This document shows positions 25,676 through 34,363 of a stretch of DNA of 53,114 nucleotides, one piece after another (positions within the stretch are counted from its first letter, which is position 1; each line of letters starts with the position of its first letter). Source of the stretch: an archaeon (lineage in GTDB: Archaea; Thermoproteota; Nitrososphaeria; Nitrososphaerales; Gagatemarchaeaceae). A model generated the notes under the pieces. The model saw only the letters and a program-made list of their open reading frames with translations. It made no database searches and was not told the DNA's origin. The position numbers and the translations under genes are program-made. Location: assembly GCA_021791695.1 (NCBI GenBank), contig JAJYWC010000011.1, positions 1 through 53,114 on the forward strand. Direction: 5' to 3'.

Positions 25676-26413
25676 CTAGGCGTCGTCGCCCGTCAGCTTG
25701 AGGAAGACCTCTTCGAGGCGGGCGTCCTCCCGCGCCTCAGCCATCTTGCGCAGGCTGTCCAGCCCTCCCTGGGCGATTATGCTTCCATTGTCGATGATCG
25801 CCATCTGTGTGGCGTGATCCTGCGCTATCTCAAGGTTGTGCGTCGAGAGCAGAACGGTCGTTCCCTTCCTCCCCCGCTCGGCTATCCAGCCATTCACGAA
25901 GACCTGCGTCCGCGGGTCGAGCGCGGTGAGCGGCTCGTCCAGAACGAGGACCTTAGGGTCGTGAATGCCCGCGGCGATGAGCGCGACCTTCTGCTTCATC
26001 CCCTTCGAAAGAGTCCCGACCAGGGCGTCGGTCTTGTCCTCGAGCGAGAAAGTCGAGAGAGAGTCAGATATCCTCTGCTTCAGGACTTGGTCGGGTACGT
26101 CCCTAATCTTTCCGACGAAGCTGAGGAACTCTCGCACCGTGAGCCCGGTATAGATGGAGGGGTTCTCCGGGAGGTAGCCCACAGAGCGCTTCGCCGAGTC
26201 GGGTTCTTCCACGAGGTCCATCCCGGCCACGCTCACCCTTCCGCTGGTAGGCCGCAGAATGCCCACTACAATCTTCATCAGCGTGCTCTTGCCGGCTCCG
26301 TTCGGTCCGAGCAGTCCGACCACCTCTCCGGGCCCGACGCTGAGGGAGACGTCGCTCAGCGCCCTCACCTTTCCGTAGCTCTTGCTGAGGTGCTCGATGA
26401 CTATCTCATTCAT
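25676..26413 (-). CDS. ABC exporter ATPase
   Basis: The 245-residue ATPase starts MNEIVIEHLSKSYGKVRAL. Motifs: Walker A GLLGPNGAGKSTLMKIV, Q-loop VGYLPENPSIYTGLTV, signature GTLSKGMKQKVALIA, Walker B KVLVLDEPLTALD, and the switch His in LLSTHNLEIA. The last residues LEEVFLKLTGDD are typical of this exporter group. The frame is open upstream to 26554, but that part is not conserved; ATG 26413 has GAGG upstream. Confidence 0.9.
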   Translation of the reverse strand: MNEIVIEHLSKSYGKVRALSDVSLSVGPGEVVGLLGPNGAGKSTLMKIVVGILRPTSGRVSVAGMDLVEEPDSAKRSVGYLPENPSIYTGLTVREFLSFVGKIRDVPDQVLKQRISDSLSTFSLEDKTDALVGTLSKGMKQKVALIAAGIHDPKVLVLDEPLTALDPRTQVFVNGWIAERGRKGTTVLLSTHNLEIAQDHATQMAIIDNGSIIAQGGLDSLRKMAEAREDARLEEVFLKLTGDDA

Positions 26414-26480
26414 TGATGGTCGGGTGACCTCTGAGGCGGCGCTGCGCTCTGGCAATTGGATTCGCCGCGGGATGTATGGG

Positions 26481-26582
26481 TCACTCATTAAGGAACCGCT
26501 TACGCAGGTCCCGAACCTCAGCATCATCAGCAAGAATCCCGTAGCTAGCGCCATCAGCGAGTAGCCGCTTCTGCTCGATCAT
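26481..26582 (-). CDS. Possible small protein (33 aa)
   Basis: ATG 26582 opens a 33-codon frame with unexpectedly protein-like charge patterning (MIEQKRLLADGASYGILADD, then EVRDLRKRFLNE). The frame is also open upstream, with GLSDFVGATFAAVA, but without a standard start codon. It lies between the amidohydrolase stop and the ABC ATPase start on the same strand, and uses codons uncommon in its neighbours (CTT, ATT, GTT, AAT). It could be a degraded gene end or a short coding leader; no family recognised. Confidence 0.25.
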   Translation of the reverse strand: MIEQKRLLADGASYGILADDAEVRDLRKRFLNE

Positions 26583-26641
26583 CGCGACAGCGGCGAAGGT
26601 CGCTCCGACGAAGTCCGAGAGACCCGCTCGACGGATGGGCG

Positions 26642-27430
26642 CTACAACCGCAGCAGCTCGGTCGCGTTTGTGTAGAAGACGCGCTCCAGCCGGTCCTGGG
26701 ACAGTCCAGAGGCGCAGACCCGGCCTATCTCAACCGACGGGTCGTGAAATGGTATGTCGGAACCGTACACGACGCGCTCGTCTCCCAGCATCTCGACCGC
26801 CTCCTTCACCTTGGTGTGCATCGGCATTCCGCTGGTCTCGAGATAGACATTGTCGAATCGCTTCGCTACGTCCAGTGCTGATTTGATGTAGATGCCGTGG
26901 CCGTGGCCCATGTGGAGCATCACGACCTTCACATCCCTGAAGTTCTCGGCGAGCTCGCCGATGCTCCAGGGAAGCGAGAAGGGCGGGTGGCCCGAGTGTA
27001 TGAGGACGGGGACCCCTGCCTTTCTCGCCTCCTCCATAATCGGGTGGACTACGTCGTCGTTCGGCAGGAACGCGTGGATCAGCGGATGCAGCTTGACTCC
27101 CTTGAAGCCCCATTCCGTAAGGGCCTTCCGGACGAGGGCGGACGCGTCTGTCCTCCTCGGGTCGGGCCACACGCAGCCGACCAGCCTCTTGGGGTGCTTT
27201 GCCACCGCCCTGCGGACGAGCTCGTTGTCCCAGTAGAAGACCACAGACCTCTTGACATTGTACAGTTTCATCGAGCGGAGCAGTTCATCCTCGCTGCAGG
27301 CCACGTTGGCCCATCCGCCGAACTCGCCAATGTGCGCGTGTGCGTCGACCTTCTCTCCCTCGTAAAGTCGGGGGATGTGATCCAACGGTCTGTTCTTTGC
27401 CAAGCTCGCTCCGATGCCGTCTGCAGGCAA
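26642..27430 (-). CDS. Amidohydrolase-2 family metal-dependent hydrolase
   Basis: The 262-residue TIM-barrel protein has the N-terminal metal motif VDAHAHIGEFGGW (HxH), the middle KLHPLIHAFLPND, VLIHSGHPPFSL, VVMLHMGHGHGIY, and a late Asp in VYGSDIPFHDP. These are the ordered ligands of amidohydrolase-2 enzymes such as decarboxylases and lactonases of aromatic or sugar metabolism. Substrate unknown. It is downstream of an APC permease on the same strand, 42 bases away, suggesting uptake followed by hydrolysis. Confidence 0.8.
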   Translation of the reverse strand: MPADGIGASLAKNRPLDHIPRLYEGEKVDAHAHIGEFGGWANVACSEDELLRSMKLYNVKRSVVFYWDNELVRRAVAKHPKRLVGCVWPDPRRTDASALVRKALTEWGFKGVKLHPLIHAFLPNDDVVHPIMEEARKAGVPVLIHSGHPPFSLPWSIGELAENFRDVKVVMLHMGHGHGIYIKSALDVAKRFDNVYLETSGMPMHTKVKEAVEMLGDERVVYGSDIPFHDPSVEIGRVCASGLSQDRLERVFYTNATELLRL

Positions 27431-27472
27431 CGAAGATTAAAGCATGAGGCCGCGCCACAAGAGAAGGGCCGG

Positions 27473-29056
27473 CTACTCGGGAGGCAGCTCGCCCGAGAGG
27501 AGGCTCAGGTCAAACCCCCTGCGCTTGTTGTAGTAGTACGAAACGGCATAGATGGCCATCGACGCGACAATCACGCCGAGGATGATGAGCCTGGCACTTA
27601 GGGCGCCTGGTCCTATGGCGGGGTTTGTGAAGGCGTTGTAGCTCAGGTAGCCGAGCACGACGATCGCGACGATTCCTATCAGCGAGAGTACAGGGATGCC
27701 GCCGAGCTTCGCTGTGCTCTGAGAGCGCTCGAATATCGACTTGCGGCGGAACGGTAGCACCACCGCAGCGACCGCCGATATGAGCCAGGCTATCGTGAAC
27801 AGGAACGTGCCGTTGAGCTGAGTGCTGATGAAGGACGTGAAGAAGATCAGGTACATGGGAATCGTGGAGAGCAGAACGGTGAGTACGATCGCCGTGGTCG
27901 GTGTGTGAAAGCGGTCGCTCACATGGGCGAGCTGAGTGGGTACGACGCGGTCGAACGCCCACGCCATCGGTATCCTGCTGGCGAAGACCAGCGCAAGCCA
28001 CCACCACCCGATGTTCCCGACGAACAGGCCGGCCGTGATTATCCAGAGGAGAGCGGTGTTGGGATAGAAGACCATGGCGAGCGCGGAAGGGACGGTCGAG
28101 GAGTAGTTGTTGACGACCGTCCAGGCTTCCAGGAATGATATCCCTATCGAGTGGTCAAAGAGATAGGTCATCAGCAGGAAGATCGCAATCGAAGCCAGCT
28201 CAGCTCCGACAGCGCCGTAGAGCAGCGAGCGCTTCGGGTTCTTGATCTCACCTCCTACCATCTGCATCGTCGGGAACGGACCGAGGCTCACGAAGATCAC
28301 TGGGACTATGAGGCCCAGGGTCGCCAGGTCGTAGCCGGTCGAGTATCCGTTCTTCGCCGCGGCTGCGTAGACCGCGGGGACGCCCCCCGCGAAGTACTTG
28401 GCGTAGTCAGTCGCAAAGGCCGACTGACCGTTCATCACGAACATACCCAGGACAACGAGCAGCGTGACACCGCCGAACGCGAAGAAGCCGTAGATTATCA
28501 TCCTGAAGACCCTACCCCCGAGGATGATTCCCGTCGCACCCACCGCTAGGAGCAGAGCACTGAGACCGAAGAGCGTGGCGGGGCTCGACGTCGTGAACGG
28601 ACTGAGGAAGTTACCCAGGTTCGTGATGCCGGGGCTGTTGAGGATCTGCCCCGAGAAGGACAGCTGGAGCCCAGCTTCAGAGAAGCCCCAGAACGCTCCC
28701 GTCGAGGCTGGGTCTGCGAGCAGAGCCACGTAGAAGATGAAGCTCGCGACGAAGCCGACCGAGCTGGCGATCGCCCGGGACACGAAGACATAGTCGCCAC
28801 CCGACCTGGGCATGGCGGTCGTCAGCTGCCAGTAGAGAACCACAACGACGAGAGCGGTGACCGCCCAAGCGCCGAGTGAGAGGTAGTAGTCGACGTTCTG
28901 GTAATAGTCCGGAGTCACCCAGAAGAGCCCCGACCAGCTCGTGAGCCAGGGGAAGAAGATGACGCTCCAGACGAAGACGTCGAACCACGAGAGCTCCTTA
29001 ACAAGACCGGTAGCTTCCCGCACGAAGGTCGTGGCGCTACCTTTGGTCGCTGCCAA
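27473..29056 (-). CDS. APC-superfamily amino acid/amine permease
   Basis: The 527-residue protein has about 12-13 transmembrane segments, with the APC helix 1 region KELSWFDVFVWSVIFFPW, a conserved AMPRSGGDYVFVSRAI after helix 2 (the PRSGGxYxxxSR consensus of the family) and IKNPKRSLLYGAVGAEL in the middle. It would import amino acids, amines or related organic ions using an ion gradient. It is followed by an amidohydrolase gene and precedes a decayed phosphoesterase transcribed divergently. Confidence 0.85.
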   Translation of the reverse strand: MAATKGSATTFVREATGLVKELSWFDVFVWSVIFFPWLTSWSGLFWVTPDYYQNVDYYLSLGAWAVTALVVVVLYWQLTTAMPRSGGDYVFVSRAIASSVGFVASFIFYVALLADPASTGAFWGFSEAGLQLSFSGQILNSPGITNLGNFLSPFTTSSPATLFGLSALLLAVGATGIILGGRVFRMIIYGFFAFGGVTLLVVLGMFVMNGQSAFATDYAKYFAGGVPAVYAAAAKNGYSTGYDLATLGLIVPVIFVSLGPFPTMQMVGGEIKNPKRSLLYGAVGAELASIAIFLLMTYLFDHSIGISFLEAWTVVNNYSSTVPSALAMVFYPNTALLWIITAGLFVGNIGWWWLALVFASRIPMAWAFDRVVPTQLAHVSDRFHTPTTAIVLTVLLSTIPMYLIFFTSFISTQLNGTFLFTIAWLISAVAAVVLPFRRKSIFERSQSTAKLGGIPVLSLIGIVAIVVLGYLSYNAFTNPAIGPGALSARLIILGVIVASMAIYAVSYYYNKRRGFDLSLLSGELPPE

Positions 29057-29187
29057 GGAATTTTCAAGCTAGTCTCTGCGATTATTTAAGATTCTGCGGT
29101 GCGGCAGGCGCGATGATCGTACCACACACATTATTAGCGGTGCGAAACACGAATCGTCGGCGGCAGCCACTGCGAGGTGTCTAAGAG

Positions 29188-30499
29188 TTGAACAAGGGAC
29201 GCGGCGGAAGGGAGGAGGCGAGCGACCAGGGTAGGTGCTTCACGAGAAGACGGTTTCTCACATCATCGGCGGCTCTGGCCGCGACCGTGGGTGGAGCGGC
29301 CCTTCTACGCTCCTCGGGCGTCCCTCGTGACGAGGCCGCAAGGTCGAGGGCCGCGCCAGCGTCAGCTCCTAGGTAGAAATCGTTCCCGATCGAACATATA
29401 ATCGTGATAATGGAGGAGAATCACACCTTCGACAACTACTTCGGCACGTACCCGGGCGCGAACGGGATAGCGGGTGCGGTGAAGCAGCCCAGTGACCTGG
29501 CCGGACCACGGCTTGTCCAGCCGTTTGTCATATCGGAGCCTGTAATTTCCCAGGACATGGACCACTCGTGGGCATCCGCCCACGCAGCGTATGACGGAGG
29601 CAAGATGGACGAGTTCGTCACCGCCGCGAGGACCACCCTGACGATGGGGGTATTTCGACCCGTCTCTGCTTGACGAGTACTGGAGGCTCGCGTCGGAGTT
29701 TGTGCTCATGGACAACTTCTACACATCGGTGATGGGCCCGAGCCTGCCCAACCACCTCTACCTCATAGCGGCCCAGTCGGGAGGTCTGACCGGCGACGGA
29801 TCCGCGGGTATACTCAACTTCACGTCGGATACCGTGTACAACAACACGTTCCATTTCAAGTGCATCATGGACGAGCTCGACGAAGCGGGGGTAACATGGA
29901 AGTACTATGCAGGAGGCAGCGGGTACCTAAACAACTGGAACCCCCTGCCTGGTTTCGCCTCGTTTCAGGCCAGCCCTGCGAGAATGGCAAAGGTCGTTGA
30001 GACAGAGCAGTTCATCGCTGACGTCCAGAAACACGCCCTGCCGAGCGTCTCCTGGGTCATGCCGTCTTCGGACAACACCAGCGAACATCCACCCCACGAC
30101 ATCACGCTGGGCGAGCAGAATGTCATGGCGCTGATCGACGCGGTCAGGTCGAGCGAATATTGGCCATCGACGGCGATCTTCCTGACCTGGGACGACTGGG
30201 GAGGGTGGTACGACCATATGGCACCTCCGCAGGTCGACGGGATGGGGTACGGCTTCAGGGTGCCCTGTCTCATCGTCTCGCCCCACGCCAAGCACGGAGT
30301 GGTCGACCACACGCAAGCCGACTTCACATCTACCCTCAAGTTCATTGAGACAGTCCATTCTCTCCAGTCGCTGACGACGCGAGACGCGTCAGCCGCTGAC
30401 CTCATGGAGGCGTTCGAATTCAGACCTTCGGGCCCTGCCCAAGCGACGGGATATCTGCTTCCATCCGAGCCACTGAAGGGGTACTTCTCCGTGCGCTGA
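29188..30499 (+). pseudogene. Tat-exported phosphoesterase (phospholipase C/AcpA-like) with stop codon and frameshift
   Basis: Segment 1 (TTG 29188) is a Tat signal, TRRRFLTSSAALAATVG. In the same frame TAG at 29374-29376 interrupts, followed by IEHIIVIMEENHTFDNYFG, the opening metal motif of the phosphoesterase family (ENxxFDxxFGxYP). At the G5 run 29646-29650 the frame shifts by one base; removing one G restores TMGYFDPSLLDEYW. The rest is intact: MDNFYTSVMGPSLPNHLY, LTWDDWGGWYDHMAPP and the C-terminal SPHAKHG. Joined, about 435 codons encode a secreted phosphatase or phospholipase. Two independent lesions argue for a pseudogene, but a base-level assembly error at the G run is possible. Confidence 0.75.
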
Positions 30500-30505
30500 A
30501 GCGGC

Positions 30506-30898
30506 CTAGTCCAGCCTGCGAGGAAGGTCCCTGAAGATGTCCAGGTCGTGAACGATGGTCTCGCTGAAACCATTCCCGTCTCCGTCCGAATAGGATATCA
30601 CGGCGGTGACCCGGCTGGGCTGCTTCGCCGAGAAGTATCCAACGGCCGAACCCACCAAGATGCTGTAGTCACGTCCAGGAGCCAAGAATTCGACGTTCCT
30701 GAAGACGTTCAGGTCGTTGACGGCCTTCTTGCCGTCGGGGCCGTCGATGCGTGGGGAGATCTTCGTGCAGACCCTTATGGCGGGTTCCACGCCGATGTTC
30801 TTAAGGACGAGGTAAAAGAAGCCCTTCTCAAGTACCACGTCGAGTATGACCCTCGGCCGCACCTGGTTTGGGGCACCCAAGGCCGAAGACCCGTACAC
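30506..30898 (-). CDS. Beta-rich protein, unknown, next to an orphan tube gene
   Basis: The 130-residue protein starts at GTG 30898 with GGAG seven bases before. It is rich in beta strands (VILDVVLEKGFFYLVLKNIG, RVTAVISYSDGDGNGF) in the manner of an Ig-like or CARDB-like sandwich with a glycine/asparagine turn. It lies 15 bases after the tail-tube gene on the same strand. No family was recognised; the pairing suggests it binds or modifies the tube. Confidence 0.5.
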   Translation of the reverse strand: MYGSSALGAPNQVRPRVILDVVLEKGFFYLVLKNIGVEPAIRVCTKISPRIDGPDGKKAVNDLNVFRNVEFLAPGRDYSILVGSAVGYFSAKQPSRVTAVISYSDGDGNGFSETIVHDLDIFRDLPRRLD

Positions 30899-30913
30899 TT
30901 TGAAGCTCCACTT

Positions 30914-31372
30914 CTAGGAGCCCTGGGCCGAACCGGTCACCGTGATGCCCTCCACAGCGATTTCCAGCGTCTCGACCGCAATGTCGCTGGCGTCTCCGCT
31001 GAGGACCGGTAGCTCGTATTTGACAGGCCAACAGTTGCTGAAACTCCACGTTATCACCGGAACTCTCGGGGAGTCGAGCAAGACGACGGAGACCCTCGTG
31101 GGCGAGCCCGTGCCTGCGACGAACTTGGAGATCCAGTCCCAAAGCGCGAGGGTCGACGCGCCGCTGACGAGCCCGCGCTTCAGCACGAGATTGCCGTATC
31201 TGACGAGTCCGGGCAGCTTGTGTACGTTGGCGACAGCTTCATCACCGGACCTGTAGTCGATGACATCGAACGACACGGAGGGCAGACCGCACTCCATGAA
31301 GGACGCCGCGGCTACGCCGTCGATCGTCACCATGAACTTGAAGGCGCCGTAAGGCGTGTTGGGAATTGACAT
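30914..31372 (-). CDS. Contractile-tail tube protein (T4 gp19-like)
   Basis: The 152-residue protein matches the gp19/Hcp-like tube family of phage tails and contractile injection systems: the N-terminal NTPYGAFKFMVTIDGVAAAS, LPSVSFDVIDYRSGDEAV, KLPGLVRYGNLVLKRGLV, then VLLDSPRVPVITWSFSNCWPVKYELP and ETLEIAVEGITV. Such subunits stack as hexameric rings forming the inner tube. No sheath gene lies beside it; the nearest tail genes are 13 kb away at 44-53 kb. The protein may be a specialised second tube. Confidence 0.85.
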   Translation of the reverse strand: MSIPNTPYGAFKFMVTIDGVAAASFMECGLPSVSFDVIDYRSGDEAVANVHKLPGLVRYGNLVLKRGLVSGASTLALWDWISKFVAGTGSPTRVSVVLLDSPRVPVITWSFSNCWPVKYELPVLSGDASDIAVETLEIAVEGITVTGSAQGS

Positions 31373-31445
31373 ATCTCTCGGGCTTTAGCCGTTCAAGGAC
31401 AATTAAATGCTGGCTGACAGTGCTGCTGGGACAACCGGCAGACTA

Positions 31446-31473
31446 GGAATATACATTCCCTCCAGCATATTCC
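31446..31473. promoter_or_regulatory. Inverted repeat upstream of carbonic anhydrase
   Basis: GGAATAT (31446-31452) and ATATTCC (31467-31473) form a perfect 7-bp dyad around a 14-base spacer, and an inner GGAAT-ATAC-ATTCC repeat overlaps it. It lies just upstream of the TATA box of the carbonic anhydrase gene and between divergent genes, a natural place for a regulator site. It could equally serve the tube gene. Confidence 0.4.
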
Positions 31474-31485
31474 TTTCAGGCATTA

Positions 31486-31493
31486 TTATATAA
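31486..31493 (+). promoter_or_regulatory. TATA box of the carbonic anhydrase gene
   Basis: TTATATAA is centred 25-26 bases before ATG 31515, which predicts a leaderless transcript. This is one of the clearest TATA elements in the window. Confidence 0.6.
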
Positions 31494-31514
31494 CATGGGT
31501 TATTGTGAGACTTC

Positions 31515-32006
31515 ATGTCTCAAATTGACGCCCTCCTCAAGAACAACGAGGCGTACGCAAGCAACTTCAGGAAAGGAAGCCTGCCGATCCCTCCTAGCAA
31601 GAAACTCGCGGTCGTCGCGTGTATGGACGCGAGACTCGACGTCCACAAGGTCCTCGGGCTCGAAGAAGGCGAGGCGCACGTCTTAAGGAATGCGGGCGGT
31701 GTGGTGACCGACGACGTGATCCGCTCCCTCGTCATATCGCAGAGGCTTCTGGGGACCCAAGAGATAGTCCTCATCCATCACACCGACTGCGGGATGCTTA
31801 CGTTCAAGGACGACGATTTGAAGAAGCGAATCGAGGCCGAGACCGGAATCAGGCCGGCGTTCGCTCTCGAGGCGTTCCCGGAGCTCGATGCTGACGTCAG
31901 ACAGAGCATCGCCAGAATCAAGGCGAGCCCTTTCCTTCCCAAGAAAGAGAACGTACGCGGCTTCGTCTATGACGTAAAGACCGGGCGGCTGCGCGAGGTC
32001 AGGTAG
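31515..32006 (+). CDS. Beta-class carbonic anhydrase
   Basis: The 163-residue protein has the beta-CA zinc site: Cys36 with Asp38 and Arg40 (VACMDARL), and His89-x-x-Cys92 (HHTDCGM). Length fits the short archaeal and mycobacterial forms. It interconverts CO2 and bicarbonate in the cytoplasm. It is convergent with, and overlaps by 8 bases, a CPA1 cation/proton antiporter, so both could take part in pH and CO2 balance. Confidence 0.9.
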   Translation: MSQIDALLKNNEAYASNFRKGSLPIPPSKKLAVVACMDARLDVHKVLGLEEGEAHVLRNAGGVVTDDVIRSLVISQRLLGTQEIVLIHHTDCGMLTFKDDDLKKRIEAETGIRPAFALEAFPELDADVRQSIARIKASPFLPKKENVRGFVYDVKTGRLREVR

Positions 32007-33309
32007 AGGTCGGAGCGACACTCGATTCCGGGCCGATCGCGGCTCGGGAGGAACTCGTCGTCGTCGCGAACTTGGCCCTCGCGTACCGGGAGAGGAGATA
32101 CGCCTGCGCCACGATCGAGATGAATGAGACCCCCAGCACCGCCGTATGGAGGAGGTCGCCATCCGCCAGGGACGCTGGTAGGGAAGCAGCGAGGACGATC
32201 GAAACGGCCCCCCTTACCCCTCCCAGGGTCGCAGTGACTTTCCACGAGCCGGGAAACCTGGTCTTTTCGATGCCAATGAGCCCAAGAATGGAATAGACGG
32301 ATACGAACCTCGCGAGCAGGACCGCTCCGAAAACGATCACGATCGGGATGATGAACTCGATGATGTTGGAGAGGTCGGTCGCGAGGCCGATTGTCAGGAA
32401 AGCAATGGAGTTCGCAAGAAAAGCGAGAATCCTCCAGAAGTTCCTGAGCACTTCCCTGTGCCTCCTCGATTCATCGGCAGCCCAGATGATGCCGTACGTC
32501 AGGCCCGTTATCGACACAGCGACGAGGCCGGACGCGCCCAGTCCCTCGGCGACGGAGTATGAACCGAAGACCGCCGCGAGCGTTAGTATGCACTCTGCGA
32601 TAGGGTCGTTGAGAACCCTGAGGAGAAGCCTCGACGCCAGTGCGACTCCGAGCCCGACGAGCACACCACCTCCGAATATCCAGAGGAAGTCGATGAAGAC
32701 GGACGTGAGCGAAAGGGAACTAGTGGTCATCGACGCCAGGATGATTGCGAATATGGTGATGCCCGTAGCGTCGTTGAATCCCGCCTCTGTCTCCATCATC
32801 CGGGCGAGTCTGTTCGGAACATTTACCCTCTTGAACACCTCAAGAACCGTCGCAGTGTCGGTGGGCGAGATCAGCGCCGCGAAAAGGAAAGAAGGGTAGA
32901 AGGGGACGCCCAGGGCCTTCCAGAGGAAGAGACCCGTGACGACCGTCGCGACCACCACGCCAACCGTAGCAAGAGAAAGTGCAGGCCTGGCGATTGCCCG
33001 GAATTCGCTCGAGCTTATGTCCATCATGCTCTCGAAGAGCAGTGGAGGGAGAACGAGGCCTACGAACAGGCCCCCGGTGACCAGCTGCCCGTAAATCGTA
33101 TTGAAGCCAGCGACCGACGAGACCGACGACGCGGCCAGGAGTATTCCAGCGAAGACGAGTACGAGAGTGTAGGGCTGCCTGACCTTCTGCGAGACGATGA
33201 ATGCCAGCAGCATTGTCCCTAGCAGGAGGGTGATCACAACTTCGGTCGAAGGCACGGGTTGATGATCAATTTCGAGCTGAGCATTCTTGATATACTTGAC
33301 GATTCGCAT
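31999..33309 (-). CDS. CPA1-type Na+/H+ antiporter
   Basis: From ATG 33309 the protein has 436 residues and about 12 membrane segments. Family landmarks are the long helix with LISPTDTATVLEVFKR, and ETEAGFNDATGITIFAII containing the cation-binding Asn-Asp pair. GGVRGAVSIVLAASLP appears near the end. It exchanges Na+ or K+ for H+ across the membrane. The frame is open up to 33414 but those residues are basic and not hydrophobic, and ATG 33309 fits the usual N-terminus. Confidence 0.85.
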   Translation of the reverse strand: MRIVKYIKNAQLEIDHQPVPSTEVVITLLLGTMLLAFIVSQKVRQPYTLVLVFAGILLAASSVSSVAGFNTIYGQLVTGGLFVGLVLPPLLFESMMDISSSEFRAIARPALSLATVGVVVATVVTGLFLWKALGVPFYPSFLFAALISPTDTATVLEVFKRVNVPNRLARMMETEAGFNDATGITIFAIILASMTTSSLSLTSVFIDFLWIFGGGVLVGLGVALASRLLLRVLNDPIAECILTLAAVFGSYSVAEGLGASGLVAVSITGLTYGIIWAADESRRHREVLRNFWRILAFLANSIAFLTIGLATDLSNIIEFIIPIVIVFGAVLLARFVSVYSILGLIGIEKTRFPGSWKVTATLGGVRGAVSIVLAASLPASLADGDLLHTAVLGVSFISIVAQAYLLSRYARAKFATTTSSSRAAIGPESSVAPTST

Positions 33310-33539
33310 CTCGGAGAAGGCAGCCCGCCTTCCTGCCTTCGATCGAGGATCCTTCAGCGCCAGCCAGGATGCTCCGGGTTTGGCGTTGCAATGCGGATCG
33401 ATGCGTCCTGACATCGTGGAATCTGAAGACCCACGGGAAACGGTAACCTTTTCGTCGTGGCCGACTCCCTCCTCCTCGGGCGCGTAATGCCCTTAACAGT
33501 CAGGAGTTTCGGCGGAGTATTCGAGGGTGTAAAGTAAGA

Positions 33540-33938
33540 ATGATTGGATACTTCGGGTCGGTGGAGAAACAGACGCTCAAGAATACGTACTTCAGACGCG
33601 TGCTGTACACCGGGGAGCACGCTCAACTCGTGTTGATGAGCCTGAAGGCGGGAGAGGAAATCGGCAACGAGGTTCATCCGGATGTTGACCAGTTTCTCCG
33701 CGTGGAGCAAGGCAAGTTCAGGTTCGTGCTGGACAACGGGACAGAAACCCACGTCGCTGGTCCTGGCGACGCTGTGATCGTTCCCGCAGGGACCTGGCAC
33801 AACGTAATCAATGTGTCCACCGGGAGGTCGAAGCTCTATACCGTATACTCACCCCCGAATCATCCTGACGGGACCATTCATAAGACCAAGAAGGAAGCAG
33901 AACTAGCCGAAAAGGCAGAGCACAAAACGGGACGTTAG
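33540..33938 (+). CDS. Cupin-domain protein
   Basis: The 132-residue protein has the two cupin motifs: GEEIGNEVHPDVDQFLRVEQGKF (metal ligands His and the following carboxylate) and GDAVIVPAGTWHNVIN (second His). The strands form a small barrel. The C-terminus is Lys/Glu-rich and helical. Function is unclear; single-domain cupins of this type often bind metals or sugars, or act in cofactor or stress metabolism. ATG 33540 follows TAAAGTAAG with weak start signals. Confidence 0.75.
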   Translation: MIGYFGSVEKQTLKNTYFRRVLYTGEHAQLVLMSLKAGEEIGNEVHPDVDQFLRVEQGKFRFVLDNGTETHVAGPGDAVIVPAGTWHNVINVSTGRSKLYTVYSPPNHPDGTIHKTKKEAELAEKAEHKTGR

Positions 33939-34363
33939 CAGCTACGGAACGGTCGCCAAGGTCTGACCTCGAAGACGACCCGCTACTCGGTGAGCCTGGC
34001 GGCGCGACCGCTCATCATTTGGTTCGGTCCGATGCATCTTGCTCGCGTCGTACGCGATAGAATCGCGTCAAGGGCATGGCTGACACAACCCGACAGGATT
34101 CCGTCGGGCTCAGCCATTCTTAGCTGTTTTTCCATAGCCTCAGGAGCCCTTTTAGCGCGTTCCCTCTCGGGCGCGAGGACCGCGTAACAGGGCCCTACAA
34201 GAAGAGGTCCTCCTTCTATCTTGCAGAGGATACTGCTCCATCAAGATGATTCAATGGGCGCTTTCCTTCGGTAGAAAACGCTAGCAGGAGACGACAAGGC
34301 TAAAGAAAACACTGGGCCGCAAAAAAATCGCGGCGCTGCGGATGGAGCGAGAGAAGGGGCAGC
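33939..34363. other. 425-base intergenic region with structured element
   Basis: No convincing gene lies here. A 66-codon plus frame at 33990 has poor composition and is rejected. The region contains a two-part hairpin (34076-34117) followed by T-rich sequence (annotated separately), and further AT-rich sequence toward the EF-1A stop. It could hold the terminators of the flanking, convergent cupin and EF-1A genes. Confidence 0.4.
34076..34131 (+). terminator. Two-step hairpin followed by T-run
   Basis: An 8-bp outer stem, ATGGCTGA (34076-34083) with TCAGCCAT (34110-34117), encloses a small internal loop and a 6-bp inner stem, CCCGAC (34089-34094) with GTCGGG (34103-34108). Then comes TTAGCTGTTTTTCC. 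It sits 138 bases after the cupin stop. It reads as a terminator on the plus strand, or as a small structured RNA. Confidence 0.5.

Noticed and set aside
24888-25679. 263-codon plus-strand frame
   Set aside because: Antisense to the ABC permease; Glu/Arg/Gln repeats without any domain.
29374-29376. TAG read as pyrrolysine
   Set aside because: TAG is a common stop in this window, and no pyrrolysine gene or context was seen; an independent frameshift in the same gene favours decay.
33990-34187. 66-codon plus-strand frame in the cupin/EF-1A gap
   Set aside because: Poor composition and it runs through the hairpin; no family resemblance.
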